64,000 nucleotides of DNA from Brevibacillus brevis (lineage in GTDB: Bacteria; Bacillota; Bacilli; Brevibacillales; Brevibacillaceae): assembly GCF_031583145.1 (NCBI RefSeq), contig NZ_CP134050.1:1574501-1638500 (forward strand). Reading direction: 5' to 3'. Below the pieces are notes generated by a model that saw only the letters and a program-made list of their open reading frames with translations, had not been told where the DNA came from and did no database searches. This document shows, one piece after another, positions 1 to 8,375 of this stretch (position 1 is its first letter; the number at the start of each line of letters is the position of its first letter). The position numbers and the translations under genes were made by a program.

Positions 1-1
1 C

Positions 2-835
2 ATAGACGGGAGCTATCCGAGAATCTGGCGGCCGTTTGCGCCGGGTGCGACAGAGATCCACGTGAACTTGCAGACGTCCTTGAATGTCGATGGCCTCGCT
101 CCGTATACGCGGCAAATCGCGGACTGGTTCGAAGCGATCGACGTGAAAAGCAAGGAGGCCTACGACGCGTTTGGAGAGGCGCTGCGCATCCACGACGAAT
201 GGGAAGCGCCCTACATCGAAAATCTGGATCGCAGCGCCGCTGACAGCGTGACAGAGGAGCTCATCGGATTGCTCTTCGCGGGAGACCCATTGCCGAAGAA
301 GGCGAATGTACGGCATATGTATCTGGGAGCGGCCACCCCGGCCGGACCGGTCGATTACATCATGAAGCTGACCGACCATCTGGAGAAGCGGTACTTTATC
401 AAGGGGAGACCCGGATCCGGGAAATCGACCATGCTCAAAAAACTGGCGGCGGAAGCGGAAAAGCTCGGCTTTGACGTGGAAGTGTACCATTGCGGACTCG
501 ACCCCCACAGTCTGGACATGGTGATCCTGCCGGAAAAAAGCGTGGCTCTGTTTGACAGTACGGCGCCGCACGAATACTTCCCGAGCAAATCGTCCGATGA
601 GGTCGTCGACATGTACGAGCGCGCCATCGCTGCCGGAACCGACGAAAAGTACGAGGAGCAGCTCGCTGACATCAAAGCGAGATACGCTAGAAAGATGAAG
701 GAAGGGACGGCCTGCCTCGCTGCGGCGAAGGAGCTGCGAGATCAGTTGAACGCTGTATACGTGGAAGCGACTGACCAGCAGCGGCTGAAAGCCGTCGCTC
801 AGGCCATTATGGGACGCTTGGCACGCATGGGCTGA
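2..835 (+). CDS. P-loop ATPase of the PRK06851 type, 3' part
   Basis: The frame is open back to the window edge, so the gene starts upstream; a GTG at 62 is probably internal. The visible part has a Walker A motif, GRPGSGKST, near residue 116 counted from 62, and a following hydrophobic strand ending in LFDSTAPHE. It resembles the C-terminal half of PRK06851-type proteins, which carry two NTP-binding modules and have no established function in Bacillales. The C-terminal 70 residues are rich in charged helix. Family assignment is by recollection of the sequence pattern; no substrate can be given. Confidence 0.7.
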   Translation: MDGSYPRIWRPFAPGATEIHVNLQTSLNVDGLAPYTRQIADWFEAIDVKSKEAYDAFGEALRIHDEWEAPYIENLDRSAADSVTEELIGLLFAGDPLPKKANVRHMYLGAATPAGPVDYIMKLTDHLEKRYFIKGRPGSGKSTMLKKLAAEAEKLGFDVEVYHCGLDPHSLDMVILPEKSVALFDSTAPHEYFPSKSSDEVVDMYERAIAAGTDEKYEEQLADIKARYARKMKEGTACLAAAKELRDQLNAVYVEATDQQRLKAVAQAIMGRLARMG

Positions 836-899
836 TTTCCAAATGATCGCATGAAACCCGTCCGGTTGCTCATACTACAAAAAGGAGGTGAGCGGCCGG

Positions 900-1841
900 A
901 TGGGTTATGCTTGGACATTGGCTTTGCTATTGCTGGCCAATCCGTTGGATCCATTTCCGTTCCTGCAGGTCGAAATGGATGGGAAGACGGTAGCGATGCT
1001 GGATCGGGCCGATTACACCGCCCCGTGGGAGGGTGTTCCTCTCGTCGACGAGAACCGCCTGCGAGATACGATGCAGCGCTTGGCCGAGAAAGTATACGTA
1101 GAACCGATCAACGCGACGATAAGCGACAGCGGGGCTGTCGTTCCCGATAAAAAAGGAAGGAAGCTGAACGAGGCAGACTTTCTTACACAATTCTATTCGT
1201 ACTATTATGAAGGCAGCTCGGGAACCCTGAAAGCTACCTATCAGGACATTTATCCAAAGGTAGACCTGGCGCTGATGACGCAAGTCCGCAAAAAGATGAT
1301 CGGCCAGTACACGACCTACTTCAATCCGCGCAACAAAAATCGCTCTCATAATATCGATCTGGCTTCCCGGGCGATCAACAATACGGTGGTGCTGCCGGGC
1401 GAAATTTTCTCGTTTAACAAGGTGGTAGGCAAACGGACGAGGGCGAAAGGCTACCTGCAGGCCCCGATCATCGTTCGCGGAGAGCTGTCGGAAGGCATTG
1501 GGGGAGGCATTTGCCAGGTGTCTTCGACGCTGTTCAACGCGGTGGACAACGCCGGTCTGCATATCGTCCAGCGCTATTCGCACAGCAGGGACGTCGCGTA
1601 CGTCCGCCCCGGCCGCGATGCGACGGTGAGCTGGTACGGACCCGATTTCGTTTTTCAGAACAAGTATGCATACCCCATCCTGATCCGGGCGAAGGCATTC
1701 GGTGGAAATATGTACGTGTCTGTCCATTCGTTCCCGGAAATTGAATACGAGCCTCGGCATGTGCCCAGCGTTAGCCGCCGCACGCCCGAGGAGGCGCCGG
1801 CTATCCCGCCGATCGTGGATGAACTGACAGCACCCGAATGA
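900..1841 (+). CDS. VanW-domain secreted or surface protein
   Basis: The second half carries the VanW domain, recognisable by GEIFSFNKVVGKRT, the GGGICQVSSTLFNA motif and an R-x-A-T-V-S-W-Y-G run. VanW proteins were named from vancomycin clusters, but most chromosomal members are unrelated to resistance and their activity is unknown. The N-terminus is hydrophobic (ALLLLANPLDPFPFL), suggesting export or anchoring. Start choice: AAAGGAGGTG lies at 881-890, so GTG at 888 would sit inside the ribosome-binding site, while ATG at 900 has normal spacing. It stands alone between the ATPase gene and the MarR operon. Confidence 0.8.
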   Translation: MGYAWTLALLLLANPLDPFPFLQVEMDGKTVAMLDRADYTAPWEGVPLVDENRLRDTMQRLAEKVYVEPINATISDSGAVVPDKKGRKLNEADFLTQFYSYYYEGSSGTLKATYQDIYPKVDLALMTQVRKKMIGQYTTYFNPRNKNRSHNIDLASRAINNTVVLPGEIFSFNKVVGKRTRAKGYLQAPIIVRGELSEGIGGGICQVSSTLFNAVDNAGLHIVQRYSHSRDVAYVRPGRDATVSWYGPDFVFQNKYAYPILIRAKAFGGNMYVSVHSFPEIEYEPRHVPSVSRRTPEEAPAIPPIVDELTAPE

Positions 1842-1895
1842 GGTGCTGTTTTTATGTTTTTCATTACCTAGATAAAATTTAACGTAAAGAAATAG

Positions 1896-1924
1896 TTGCC
1901 ATGGAATCAAAAAAGTCGTATAGT
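1896..1924 (+). promoter_or_regulatory. sigma-A promoter of the marR efflux operon
   Basis: TTGCCA at 1896-1901 and TATAGT at 1919-1924 are separated by exactly 17 bases. The MarR gene starts 55 bases downstream, leaving room for the operator at 1940-1955. Confidence 0.75.
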
Positions 1925-1939
1925 GTTTCGTGTGATAAA

Positions 1940-1955
1940 ATTTCGCGTACGAAAT
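1940..1955. promoter_or_regulatory. Likely MarR operator, inverted repeat
   Basis: ATTTCG-CGTA-CGAAAT is a perfect 6+6 inverted repeat starting 16 bases past the -10 box. A related half-site (GTTTCG) lies at 1925-1930. MarR proteins usually repress their own operon from such dyads over or just after the promoter, so autoregulation of the efflux operon is the simple reading. Confidence 0.65.
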
Positions 1956-1978
1956 ATTGAGTAGGAAAGGAGTGTATC

Positions 1979-2407
1979 ATGAACAAACCATTGCATATCC
2001 GGGACCTGCTGAAACGTTTAAACAAAACTTTCGGCGCCATGGCGACAAAGGAACTGTGTAAATACGGCCTTACCGTACCACAACTGGTTGTCATACGGCA
2101 AATCATGCTGGAGCCAAGAACGATTGGGCAGCTCAGCAAAGCCGTCGACCTGTCGTATAGCACGGTTTCGGGAATTATTGATCGCCTGGAGAGAGAGCAA
2201 TTGGTGGAACGGGTTCGGGATGAGAACGACCGTCGGGTGGTGTGGATCCGCAAGACAGACAAGATTGCCGAACTGTTTGAAAAAGTGGACCTATTGTCGG
2301 GCGAGTTTTACAAGGAAATGTTCAACACCATTTCGGACGAAGAGCTCGACAATATTATCAATTCATTGGAAGTGTTGGTTACTAAATTAGAAGAAATAGA
2401 AAGCTGA
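1979..2407 (+). CDS. MarR-family transcriptional repressor
   Basis: This 142-residue protein has the MarR winged helix: the recognition segment TIGQLSKAVDLSYSTVSGI is followed by the wing DRLEREQLVERVRDENDRR, in which D-x-R-x-x is the usual wing tip. Length is typical of the family. It is first in an operon with two adaptor genes and an MFS pump (gaps of 9 and 5 bases, then a short spacer), so it very probably represses that pump until a toxic ligand binds. AGGAAAGGAG precedes the ATG. Confidence 0.9.
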   Translation: MNKPLHIRDLLKRLNKTFGAMATKELCKYGLTVPQLVVIRQIMLEPRTIGQLSKAVDLSYSTVSGIIDRLEREQLVERVRDENDRRVVWIRKTDKIAELFEKVDLLSGEFYKEMFNTISDEELDNIINSLEVLVTKLEEIES

Positions 2408-2416
2408 GGAGAAACC

Positions 2417-3076
2417 ATGAAGCGTAAACTGGTATTGTACTTCATCTTGTTCCTGCTCGTGGTGGGCGGCGGAAGCATCGGTTACTACTATTGGTATCAA
2501 GGTGCTCACTATGTGACCACGGAAGATGCCCGCATCACCGGCGACATTTATCGGGTCATGCCGAAAATGACGGGAAAACTGACCGGCCTTACAGTAAAAG
2601 AGGGAGACACGGTCATGGCTGATCAGATCGTGGGTCAGCAGGACACCACGAATGTTGCGACCAACCTGTTGGAAAACAGCGTGCTGCGCTCCCCGATTAC
2701 AGGGACGGTCATCAAGACCCAAGCCAAAGAGGGCGAGGTTGTCTCTACGGGGACTTCCGTTGCGCTCGTGATTGACGAAAACAAACTGTACATCTCCGCC
2801 AACTTGGAAGAGACCGAGATCGGACGTGTGAAATTGGGCCAAAAGGTAGACTTTACGGTCGACGCCTTCCCTGGAAAAACGTTGAGTGGTCACGTCATGG
2901 AGATCGGGAAAGCGACAAACTCGACCTTCTCCTTGCTGCCATCGACCAACACGACCGGGAACTTCACGAAAGTCACCCAACGAATCCCAATCAAGGTTGC
3001 CATTGATGATACGGCAGGCCTGCATTTGGCTGCCGGTTTGAACGTCGAGATCAAAGTGCACGTGAAGGAGATGTAA
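2417..3076 (+). CDS. EmrA/HlyD-like membrane fusion adaptor, short form
   Basis: An N-terminal membrane anchor (residues 5-28) is followed by a biotinyl-lipoyl-like barrel in two halves (YVTTEDARITGD..., then SPITGTVIKTQAKEGEVV) and a beta-barrel region. TTEDARI is close to the T-x-D-A-x-V signature of EmrA. At 219 residues it is shorter than EmrA (about 390) because the coiled-coil hairpin between the lipoyl halves is absent. Such short adaptors occur beside DHA2 pumps in Gram-positives and may contact the transporter directly. It lies in the MarR operon, immediately before a second, full-length adaptor. Confidence 0.85.
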   Translation: MKRKLVLYFILFLLVVGGGSIGYYYWYQGAHYVTTEDARITGDIYRVMPKMTGKLTGLTVKEGDTVMADQIVGQQDTTNVATNLLENSVLRSPITGTVIKTQAKEGEVVSTGTSVALVIDENKLYISANLEETEIGRVKLGQKVDFTVDAFPGKTLSGHVMEIGKATNSTFSLLPSTNTTGNFTKVTQRIPIKVAIDDTAGLHLAAGLNVEIKVHVKEM

Positions 3077-3081
3077 TTTCT

Positions 3082-4305
3082 ATGAATAAGAAGCATTGGA
3101 CTACAATCGGCGCGGTGCTGACTGCCGTCTCGCTGATTACCGCGGGATGCAGCGAGTCCACGTCCGGTACGACGAACGACAATGTGCCGGTCGTGAAAAC
3201 GTGGAAGGTGGCATCTACCCAAGCAGGTGTGATTGCCAGCGGTAAGATCGCCGCAGCCGAAGAAATCCAGGTCGTATCCAAGGTTTCCGGCAAAGCGGCA
3301 ACGGTAAACGTGAACGAAGGCTCTGTCGTGAAAAAGGGCGATGTTCTCGTAACGCTGGAAGCAGCGGATTACCAACAGCAAATCGCACAGGCGCAAGCAG
3401 CTATTGCGGGTGCCCAAGCGAAGCTCAGAGACACCAAAGCAGGTGCACGCACCGAACAGCTGCAGCAGCTCGCAAGCACCGTAGAGCAAGCGAAAGCCAG
3501 CCTGGATGTGGCACAGAGCAACTACACCCGGATGAAAGCTCTCTTCGATTCCGGAGCTCTTTCCCAAGCGGAACTGGAGAAAACCAGCCTCGATCTGGAA
3601 AAGGCTCGCACGGGTCTGCAGCAGGCGCAAGCCGCGTACGATCTGGCGAAAGCAGGTCCTACCTCTGATACCGTAGCGGCTCTGCAAGCGGAAGTAAGCC
3701 GTCTGAACTCCAGCCTGGAGCTGGCGAAAAGCAGCTACGACAACACCATCGTTCGTGCCCCGATCTCCGGTATCGTTGCCAAACGCAACCTGGATCCGGG
3801 TGAAATGGCGGCAGCCGGTACCCCTCTGCTCGTCCTGGTGAACATGAATGATGTAAAAGTGGAAGCAAGTGTACCGCAGGAGCAAATCAACAGCGTCAAA
3901 GTGGGATCTACCGTTGATGTGAAAGTAAGCAGCCTGGGCGGCAAAGTGCTGCAAGGGAAAGTCGAGTTCGTGTCTCCGATCTCGGATACCAACAGCAGCT
4001 CCTTCCCGATCAAAGTGCGCATCCCGAACCCGGATGGCAGCCTCCGCGCCGGTATGGTAGCGGAAGTGATGCTGCAAGGCCAAGCGGAAGCAGGAACAAA
4101 AGTACCGACGACAGCCGTGCTGGATAAAGACGGCAAGCATTATATCTACACCGTCTCGGGCGACGTGGTCCATCAAGTGGAAGTAAGCGTAAGCAGTGCG
4201 AGCGGAGACTGGACTACCGTGACGTCTGGCGTAAACGACAACGATCAAGTAGTGCTGAACCCGACCGACAAACTGTCTGAGGGCACTAAGGTGATTGCAA
4301 ACTAA
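3082..4305 (+). CDS. Lipoprotein efflux adaptor with coiled coil (HlyD/RND-adaptor type)
   Basis: The N-terminus is a lipoprotein signal peptide with the lipobox ITAGC (Cys near residue 23). Then come a lipoyl half (VSGKAATVNVNEGSVVKKGD), a long Ala/Gln/Leu-rich coiled-coil hairpin (about residues 95-215), the second lipoyl half (IVRAPISGIVAKRNL) and beta-barrel and membrane-proximal domains. This is the layout of periplasmic adaptors such as AcrA, here tethered by lipid to the outer face of a Gram-positive membrane. It sits between a short EmrA-like adaptor and a 14-TM MFS pump, so it probably works with that pump. Length is normal for the family. Confidence 0.85.
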   Translation: MNKKHWTTIGAVLTAVSLITAGCSESTSGTTNDNVPVVKTWKVASTQAGVIASGKIAAAEEIQVVSKVSGKAATVNVNEGSVVKKGDVLVTLEAADYQQQIAQAQAAIAGAQAKLRDTKAGARTEQLQQLASTVEQAKASLDVAQSNYTRMKALFDSGALSQAELEKTSLDLEKARTGLQQAQAAYDLAKAGPTSDTVAALQAEVSRLNSSLELAKSSYDNTIVRAPISGIVAKRNLDPGEMAAAGTPLLVLVNMNDVKVEASVPQEQINSVKVGSTVDVKVSSLGGKVLQGKVEFVSPISDTNSSSFPIKVRIPNPDGSLRAGMVAEVMLQGQAEAGTKVPTTAVLDKDGKHYIYTVSGDVVHQVEVSVSSASGDWTTVTSGVNDNDQVVLNPTDKLSEGTKVIAN

Positions 4306-4318
4306 CGGAGGTGAGGAC

Positions 4319-5893
4319 ATGGCGGAAGCGGTGGCACAGCGGGAGGAAAACAGCGGAAGCGGCGGAATGTGGTTTGCCCTTCTCGCTATCCTCTCCGGAA
4401 CCTTCGTAGCGATCTTGAACAACAGTCTGATTAACGTCGCATTGCCGACCATGGTGAATATTTTTGGCTCGACAACGGATACCATGCAGTGGGTCCTGAC
4501 CGGATACATGCTGGCGAACGCCGTCATGATTCCCATGAGCAGCTCCTTGTCGACGAAATACGGTTCGAAAAAAGTCTTCGTCTTTTCCTTGTCGGCGTTT
4601 ACCGCCTCATCCGTCCTTTGTGCGCTGGCGTGGAGCGATACGTCGCTGATCGCGTTCCGCGTCATTCAAGGCGTGAGTGGCGGGATGATCATGCCGATCG
4701 GGATGTCGATGATCTACCGGATCGTACCGCGTGAAAAGATCGGGATGGCCTTGGGGGTATTCGGTATCGCCTCTATGACGGCACCGGCCCTCGGCCCGAC
4801 TTTGGGCGGTTATCTCATTCAGTATTTCAACTGGCATTTTCTGTTTTTGCTCGGGGTGCCTTTCGGTATTTTCGCCGTCGTGATGAGTTCGGTTCTGCTC
4901 AAGGAAACGCCGACGAAACCCGATCTGAAATTCGACTATCCGGGCGCATTGTTTGCCATTGTCGGATTCGGTTCTCTTTTGCTCGCTTTCAGTAAAGGGC
5001 AGTCGGAAGGATGGACGTCCTTCTTCATCGTCAGCCTGTTCTTTGTAGCCCTGATCAGCCTGGCCCTGTTCGTCTGGGTGGAGCTGGGCAAGGATCAGCC
5101 GCTGCTTGACCTGAGCCTGCTCAAGATTCCGGTATTCTCGATCAGTATTTTGACGTCCGGCTTCGTCATGATGGGGATGATGGGCGGGGTCTTCCTGATG
5201 CCGATCTTCCTGCAAAACGTGCAGGGGCTCACCGCGATGGAGTCCGGGATGCTGCTCATGCCGCAGTCGATTGCAATGGCCCTCATGATGCCGATCTCAG
5301 GGAAGCTGATGGACAAATACGGCATCGGTCCAATCGGGCTCGTCGGCTTGACGCTCATGAGCGTGACGACCTTCGAGCTGCACAACCTCGCATCGGACAG
5401 CATGCATTCGTGGATGAACTCGATCTTGATCATTCGCGGTCTGGGCATCGGCTTGTGTATGATGACCTTGTCAACGGTCGGGATGAACGCAGTACCGCGG
5501 GAGAAAGTAGGGGATGCGTCTCCGCTCTCCAACGTGCTGCGGCAGGTGATGAGCTCCTTTGCGATCGCGATTTTGACCGTGATCATGCAGTCTCGCCAGA
5601 CGTTCCACATGGCTGTCTTTACGGACAACATGAACACGGACGTGGCAACTCAGCTGCTTGCCGGCTTGTCGGGGCTGTACACGCAGGTAGGGGTGGATGC
5701 CGCTAGTGCGACTGGCGGAGCAAGCACGCTCCTGTATGGAATTCTGGCAAAGGAAGCGCTGGTAGAAGGGGTGGGAGACACATTCCTCGTCTCGGCGATT
5801 CCGATCGTCCTGTCCATTCCTCTGCTGTACTTCCTGCACAAAAAACCAAAGAAGAGCCCGGAAGCGCCGAAAGAGCAAAAGTCGGCCGCCTAA
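4319..5893 (+). CDS. DHA2-family drug efflux MFS transporter (EmrB/QacA type)
   Basis: This protein of about 524 residues has around 14 hydrophobic segments, typical of DHA2 drug:proton antiporters. Motif C-like sequence (GIASMTAPALGPTLGG) and motif A-like sequence around KYGSKKVF are visible. GGAGGTG at 4307-4313 fits ATG 4319 and not an upstream in-frame start; the coding start lies just after the adaptor stop at 4303-4305. It is the last gene of the MarR operon and would be the pump itself. Substrates cannot be inferred. Confidence 0.9.
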   Translation: MAEAVAQREENSGSGGMWFALLAILSGTFVAILNNSLINVALPTMVNIFGSTTDTMQWVLTGYMLANAVMIPMSSSLSTKYGSKKVFVFSLSAFTASSVLCALAWSDTSLIAFRVIQGVSGGMIMPIGMSMIYRIVPREKIGMALGVFGIASMTAPALGPTLGGYLIQYFNWHFLFLLGVPFGIFAVVMSSVLLKETPTKPDLKFDYPGALFAIVGFGSLLLAFSKGQSEGWTSFFIVSLFFVALISLALFVWVELGKDQPLLDLSLLKIPVFSISILTSGFVMMGMMGGVFLMPIFLQNVQGLTAMESGMLLMPQSIAMALMMPISGKLMDKYGIGPIGLVGLTLMSVTTFELHNLASDSMHSWMNSILIIRGLGIGLCMMTLSTVGMNAVPREKVGDASPLSNVLRQVMSSFAIAILTVIMQSRQTFHMAVFTDNMNTDVATQLLAGLSGLYTQVGVDAASATGGASTLLYGILAKEALVEGVGDTFLVSAIPIVLSIPLLYFLHKKPKKSPEAPKEQKSAA

Positions 5894-5913
5894 GCAAAGG
5901 CGACGGGAGAGCA

Positions 5914-5951
5914 AACAGCCTGCCAGAGGAAACTCGGCAGGCTGTTTTTTG
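5914..5951 (+). terminator. Intrinsic terminator of the efflux operon
   Basis: AACAGCCTGCC (5914-5924) pairs perfectly with GGCAGGCTGTT (5936-5946), followed by a T run. It closes the MarR efflux operon. Confidence 0.9.
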
Positions 5952-6006
5952 TCGATAGAGCGCCCTCTGCCCGAACAAGAATCCAAGCAGAGGGCGAGTG
6001 TGCTCG

Positions 6007-7041
6007 TTACTGGGAAAGCTCCACGACGACTTTGCCGATGGTTCGGCCGGTCTCCACCAGGGCGTGAGCTTTTCGCAAAGTCGCTGCGTCGAGCGGTGCA
6101 AGCTTTTCCTTGATCGTAGTCCGGATCACTCCTTGATCTACCAACCGTGACAACTCGTTCAGCAGATGATGCTGCTGAATCATATCCGCCGTCTGGAACA
6201 TGGGACGCGTAAACATGAATTCCCATACGAATGTAGCGCTTTTGTTTTTGAGCAGCGTCAAGTTCAAAGGCTCCTCCGTCTCGACGATCGAGCAGATTTT
6301 GCCTTGGGGCGCAATGGCATCCGCCATCCTCTGCCAGTGCTTCTCCGTGCTGTTCAAGCAAAAAATTGCATCGACATAGGGCAAGCCCAGCGACTCCAGC
6401 TGCGGGACGAAATCATCGTGATGGTCGATGATATGATCGGCCCCCAAGCTTCTCGCCCATTCGGCCGATTCCGGACGGGAAGCCGTACCGATCACCGTCA
6501 GACCTGCATGTTTGGCTAACTGAACGGCGATAGAACCCACGCCTCCGGCTGCGCCGATAATCAGGATCGATTTGCCTTCGTTATCCTCCCGCTGCTGCGA
6601 GATGCCCATCCGGTCGAAGAGCGCTTCCCATGCGGTAATGGACGTGAGCGGCAGCGCCGCGGCTTGCGCAAAGTCCAGCGACGCCGGTTTCTTTCCGGCG
6701 ATGCGCTCGTCGACGAGGTGAAACTCGCTGTTTCCACCGGGGCGGGTAATGCTGCCGGCGTAATAAACTTCGTCTCCAGGCTTGAACAGGGTACATTCCG
6801 GACCTGTTTGCTCAACGACGCCTGCAACGTCCCAGCCCAGCACCCTTGGCGAGTCCTCCGTTCTCTCTTTCGGGGCCCTCACCTTTACGTCCACCGGGTT
6901 GACGGATATCGCCTTCACCCTTACAAGCAGATCCCTCCCGCTCGGCGTTGGCTTCTCCAGATCGATATCCATCAGGCTTTCCGGGTGATCGATAGGCAAA
7001 TAGCGATACAATCCGACCGCTTTCATCATTTGTGTGGCCAT
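6007..7041 (-). CDS. Zinc-type alcohol dehydrogenase / NADPH:quinone reductase-like (MDR family)
   Basis: The protein shows the MDR fold: an N-terminal GroES-like domain (SVNPVDVKVRAP, LGWDVAGVVEQTG, FKPGDEVYYAG) and a Rossmann domain with the dinucleotide loop GAAGGVGSIAVQLAKHAG. The structural zinc cysteine cluster of classical alcohol dehydrogenases is missing, as in quinone oxidoreductases. GGAGGAGG precedes the ATG. It is transcribed divergently from an HxlR regulator, a frequent arrangement in which HxlR responds to electrophiles such as quinones or aldehydes and controls the reductase. The substrate is not predictable. Confidence 0.85.
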   Translation of the reverse strand: MATQMMKAVGLYRYLPIDHPESLMDIDLEKPTPSGRDLLVRVKAISVNPVDVKVRAPKERTEDSPRVLGWDVAGVVEQTGPECTLFKPGDEVYYAGSITRPGGNSEFHLVDERIAGKKPASLDFAQAAALPLTSITAWEALFDRMGISQQREDNEGKSILIIGAAGGVGSIAVQLAKHAGLTVIGTASRPESAEWARSLGADHIIDHHDDFVPQLESLGLPYVDAIFCLNSTEKHWQRMADAIAPQGKICSIVETEEPLNLTLLKNKSATFVWEFMFTRPMFQTADMIQQHHLLNELSRLVDQGVIRTTIKEKLAPLDAATLRKAHALVETGRTIGKVVVELSQ

Positions 7042-7104
7042 GCTTGCTCCTCCTCCATTCGCTGAATCGTTTGGTTACGGTTGTTAATGTAACACGACTG
7101 TTTT

Positions 7105-7146
7105 AAAATGATAAGTACACACATTAATGTTATGTAGTATCATTTT
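7105..7146. promoter_or_regulatory. Candidate HxlR operator between divergent genes
   Basis: AAAATGATA (7105-7113) and TATCATTTT (7138-7146) form a perfect 9+9 inverted repeat around a 24-base AT-rich centre in the 131-base divergent intergenic region. Position and symmetry suit an HxlR dimer controlling both genes. Confidence 0.6.
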
Positions 7147-7172
7147 GTATACCTTGAAGGAGTGAAGGAAAC

Positions 7173-7559
7173 ATGCGCGATCGAAAAAGCGGGTACGGCC
7201 ATTGTCCAAACGATGAAGGCTGTCCGGTCGAATATACGTTGGACGTCATTGGCGGAAAGTGGGAGGGCGTGCTGCTATACCATTTGATCGAAGGTCCCAA
7301 ACGGTTCAATGAATTTCGGAAGATTTGCCCGACAATCACCCAGAGGATGCTGACGCTGCAGCTCAGGGAGCTGGAGGAGGATGGCGTGGTTCACCGCGAA
7401 GTGTATCATCAGGTGCCGCCAAAGGTCGAATATTCGCTGACGGAATTCGGAAGGACACTGGTACCGATCATTCTCAAGATGAAAGAATGGGGAGATACGT
7501 ACAAAAACAGAACGTCGCCAAAGCAAGGTGCAGCGTTGACGAACGAGCAGTTGACCTAA
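7173..7559 (+). CDS. HxlR-family transcriptional regulator
   Basis: The family signature [22 protein letters not shown] near the N-terminus contains the conserved Cys (residue 17) that senses electrophiles in HypR and YodB-type members. The winged helix follows ([30 protein letters not shown]). The 128-residue length fits the family. It faces an MDR oxidoreductase gene across a shared regulatory region and probably controls it. A second Cys at about residue 11 (GHCPNDEGC) makes a thiol switch plausible. Confidence 0.9.
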   Translation: MRDRKSGYGHCPNDEGCPVEYTLDVIGGKWEGVLLYHLIEGPKRFNEFRKICPTITQRMLTLQLRELEEDGVVHREVYHQVPPKVEYSLTEFGRTLVPIILKMKEWGDTYKNRTSPKQGAALTNEQLT

Positions 7560-7591
7560 GGATGGCAGCAGAATCATGCGCTGAAAAAACA

Positions 7592-7640
7592 AACAGCGGC
7601 GTCTGGGGACGAGAACGGAAATCCCCAGACAGCCGCTGTT
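7592..7640. terminator. Bidirectional hairpin between HxlR and SRPBCC genes
   Basis: AACAGCGGC-GTCTGGGGA (7592-7609) pairs with the segment at 7622-7640 (TCCCCAGAC, then GCCGCTGTT) with a single bulge. The hairpin lies between convergent genes and can serve both; T runs are weak. Confidence 0.6.
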
Positions 7641-7658
7641 CTGCGATGCATCCACGTT

Positions 7659-8093
7659 TTACTCTTCCTTTGCCGTTTCTGCGTATTTTTTGAAATTGTC
7701 CAAAATCGCCTGCCATCCGGCTTGTTGCATCTCAACGGTGTGGGTCCCTTCTGCATCGAACGACTCAATGATTTTCGTGTCGTCGCCTTGGCGAATAAAT
7801 GCGATCTTCACTTTTCTGCCGTCACCAAGCGTGTATGCAATGCTCTCGTTCAGGTTTACCTCGTCGTAAACTCCGCCGAAATCAAATCCAAAGCTGCCGT
7901 CTTTGGCTTCCATTCTGGAAACGAATGTACCGCCGACCCGCAGATCGTTCTCGGCATATGGCGTGTGCCAGTCATCGGACGCGTTGTTCCATTGGGTAAT
8001 ATGCTTTGGCTCCGTCCAAAATTTCCAGACGCTTTCGACGGGACAATGAACGATTGCTTCTACTGTGATCGTAATTGGACTTCCTGTTTCCAT
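7659..8093 (-). CDS. SRPBCC/AHSA1-domain protein
   Basis: This 144-residue protein opens with a typical START-like strand and helix (ITVEAIVHCPVESVWKFWTEPKHITQWN). It ends in a C-terminal amphipathic helix (GWQAILDNFKKYAE), the AHSA1 layout of a hydrophobic-ligand cavity. Many bacterial members have no known ligand. A ribosome-binding site (GGAGG) lies just before ATG 8093. It is monocistronic and convergent with the HxlR gene. Confidence 0.85.
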   Translation of the reverse strand: METGSPITITVEAIVHCPVESVWKFWTEPKHITQWNNASDDWHTPYAENDLRVGGTFVSRMEAKDGSFGFDFGGVYDEVNLNESIAYTLGDGRKVKIAFIRQGDDTKIIESFDAEGTHTVEMQQAGWQAILDNFKKYAETAKEE

Positions 8094-8182
8094 CGTATAA
8101 CCTCCTTAATTGGGACAAATTACATATACACCTATTCTAGCATGAAAATGGCAGCCGGATTTCTTTTCGATTGCTCTTGTAC

Positions 8183-8208
8183 AAAAAAAAAGGGCTGCAG
8201 GGCAGCTC
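8183..8208 (-). terminator. Terminator downstream of the DMT/48-aa gene pair
   Basis: On the minus strand a 7-bp GC-rich stem (8202-8208 with 8192-8198, one G-U) with a 3-base loop runs into nine T residues. It lies 21 bases past the stop of the 48-residue gene. Confidence 0.6.
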
Positions 8209-8228
8209 CTTCTTGCTTTCGCAGTAGC

Positions 8229-8375
8229 TCATGACGATACCATTTTGTAAATCCAATAGACGATGCGGCCGACGATGTAGCCGAGCACGATCGTCCAGCC
8301 GATTTTGGACCAGACGCTGAGGCCGGCTATCCATTCACGCAAGCTTTTCCGGGGCTGCGGTTGCTTTTGGCTCAA
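8229..8375 (-). CDS. Small single-pass membrane protein, 48 aa, TTG start
   Basis: An open frame from TTG at 8375 to TGA at 8229-8231 gives a 48-residue protein. It has a basic, Pro/Gln-rich N-terminus (SQKQPQPRKS), then one long hydrophobic segment with aromatic edges (WSKIGWTIVLGYIVGRIVYW). AAAGGAG lies 9-10 bases before the TTG, at a spacing that fits this codon. It overlaps the last 41 bases of the DMT transporter gene in another frame, suggesting translational coupling, and a terminator follows. I do not recognise the family; a partner of the transporter or a membrane microprotein are both possible. Confidence 0.6.
   Translation of the reverse strand: MSQKQPQPRKSLREWIAGLSVWSKIGWTIVLGYIVGRIVYWIYKMVSS

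Noticed and set aside
2890..4665. 591-codon frame on the minus strand
   Set aside because: Antisense to the efflux adaptor and pump genes, with His/Arg-rich composition typical of a shadow frame and no ribosome-binding site.
8137..8334. 65-codon minus-strand frame after the DMT gene
   Set aside because: It shares DNA with the 48-residue membrane gene in another frame but lacks a start signal and crosses the terminator.
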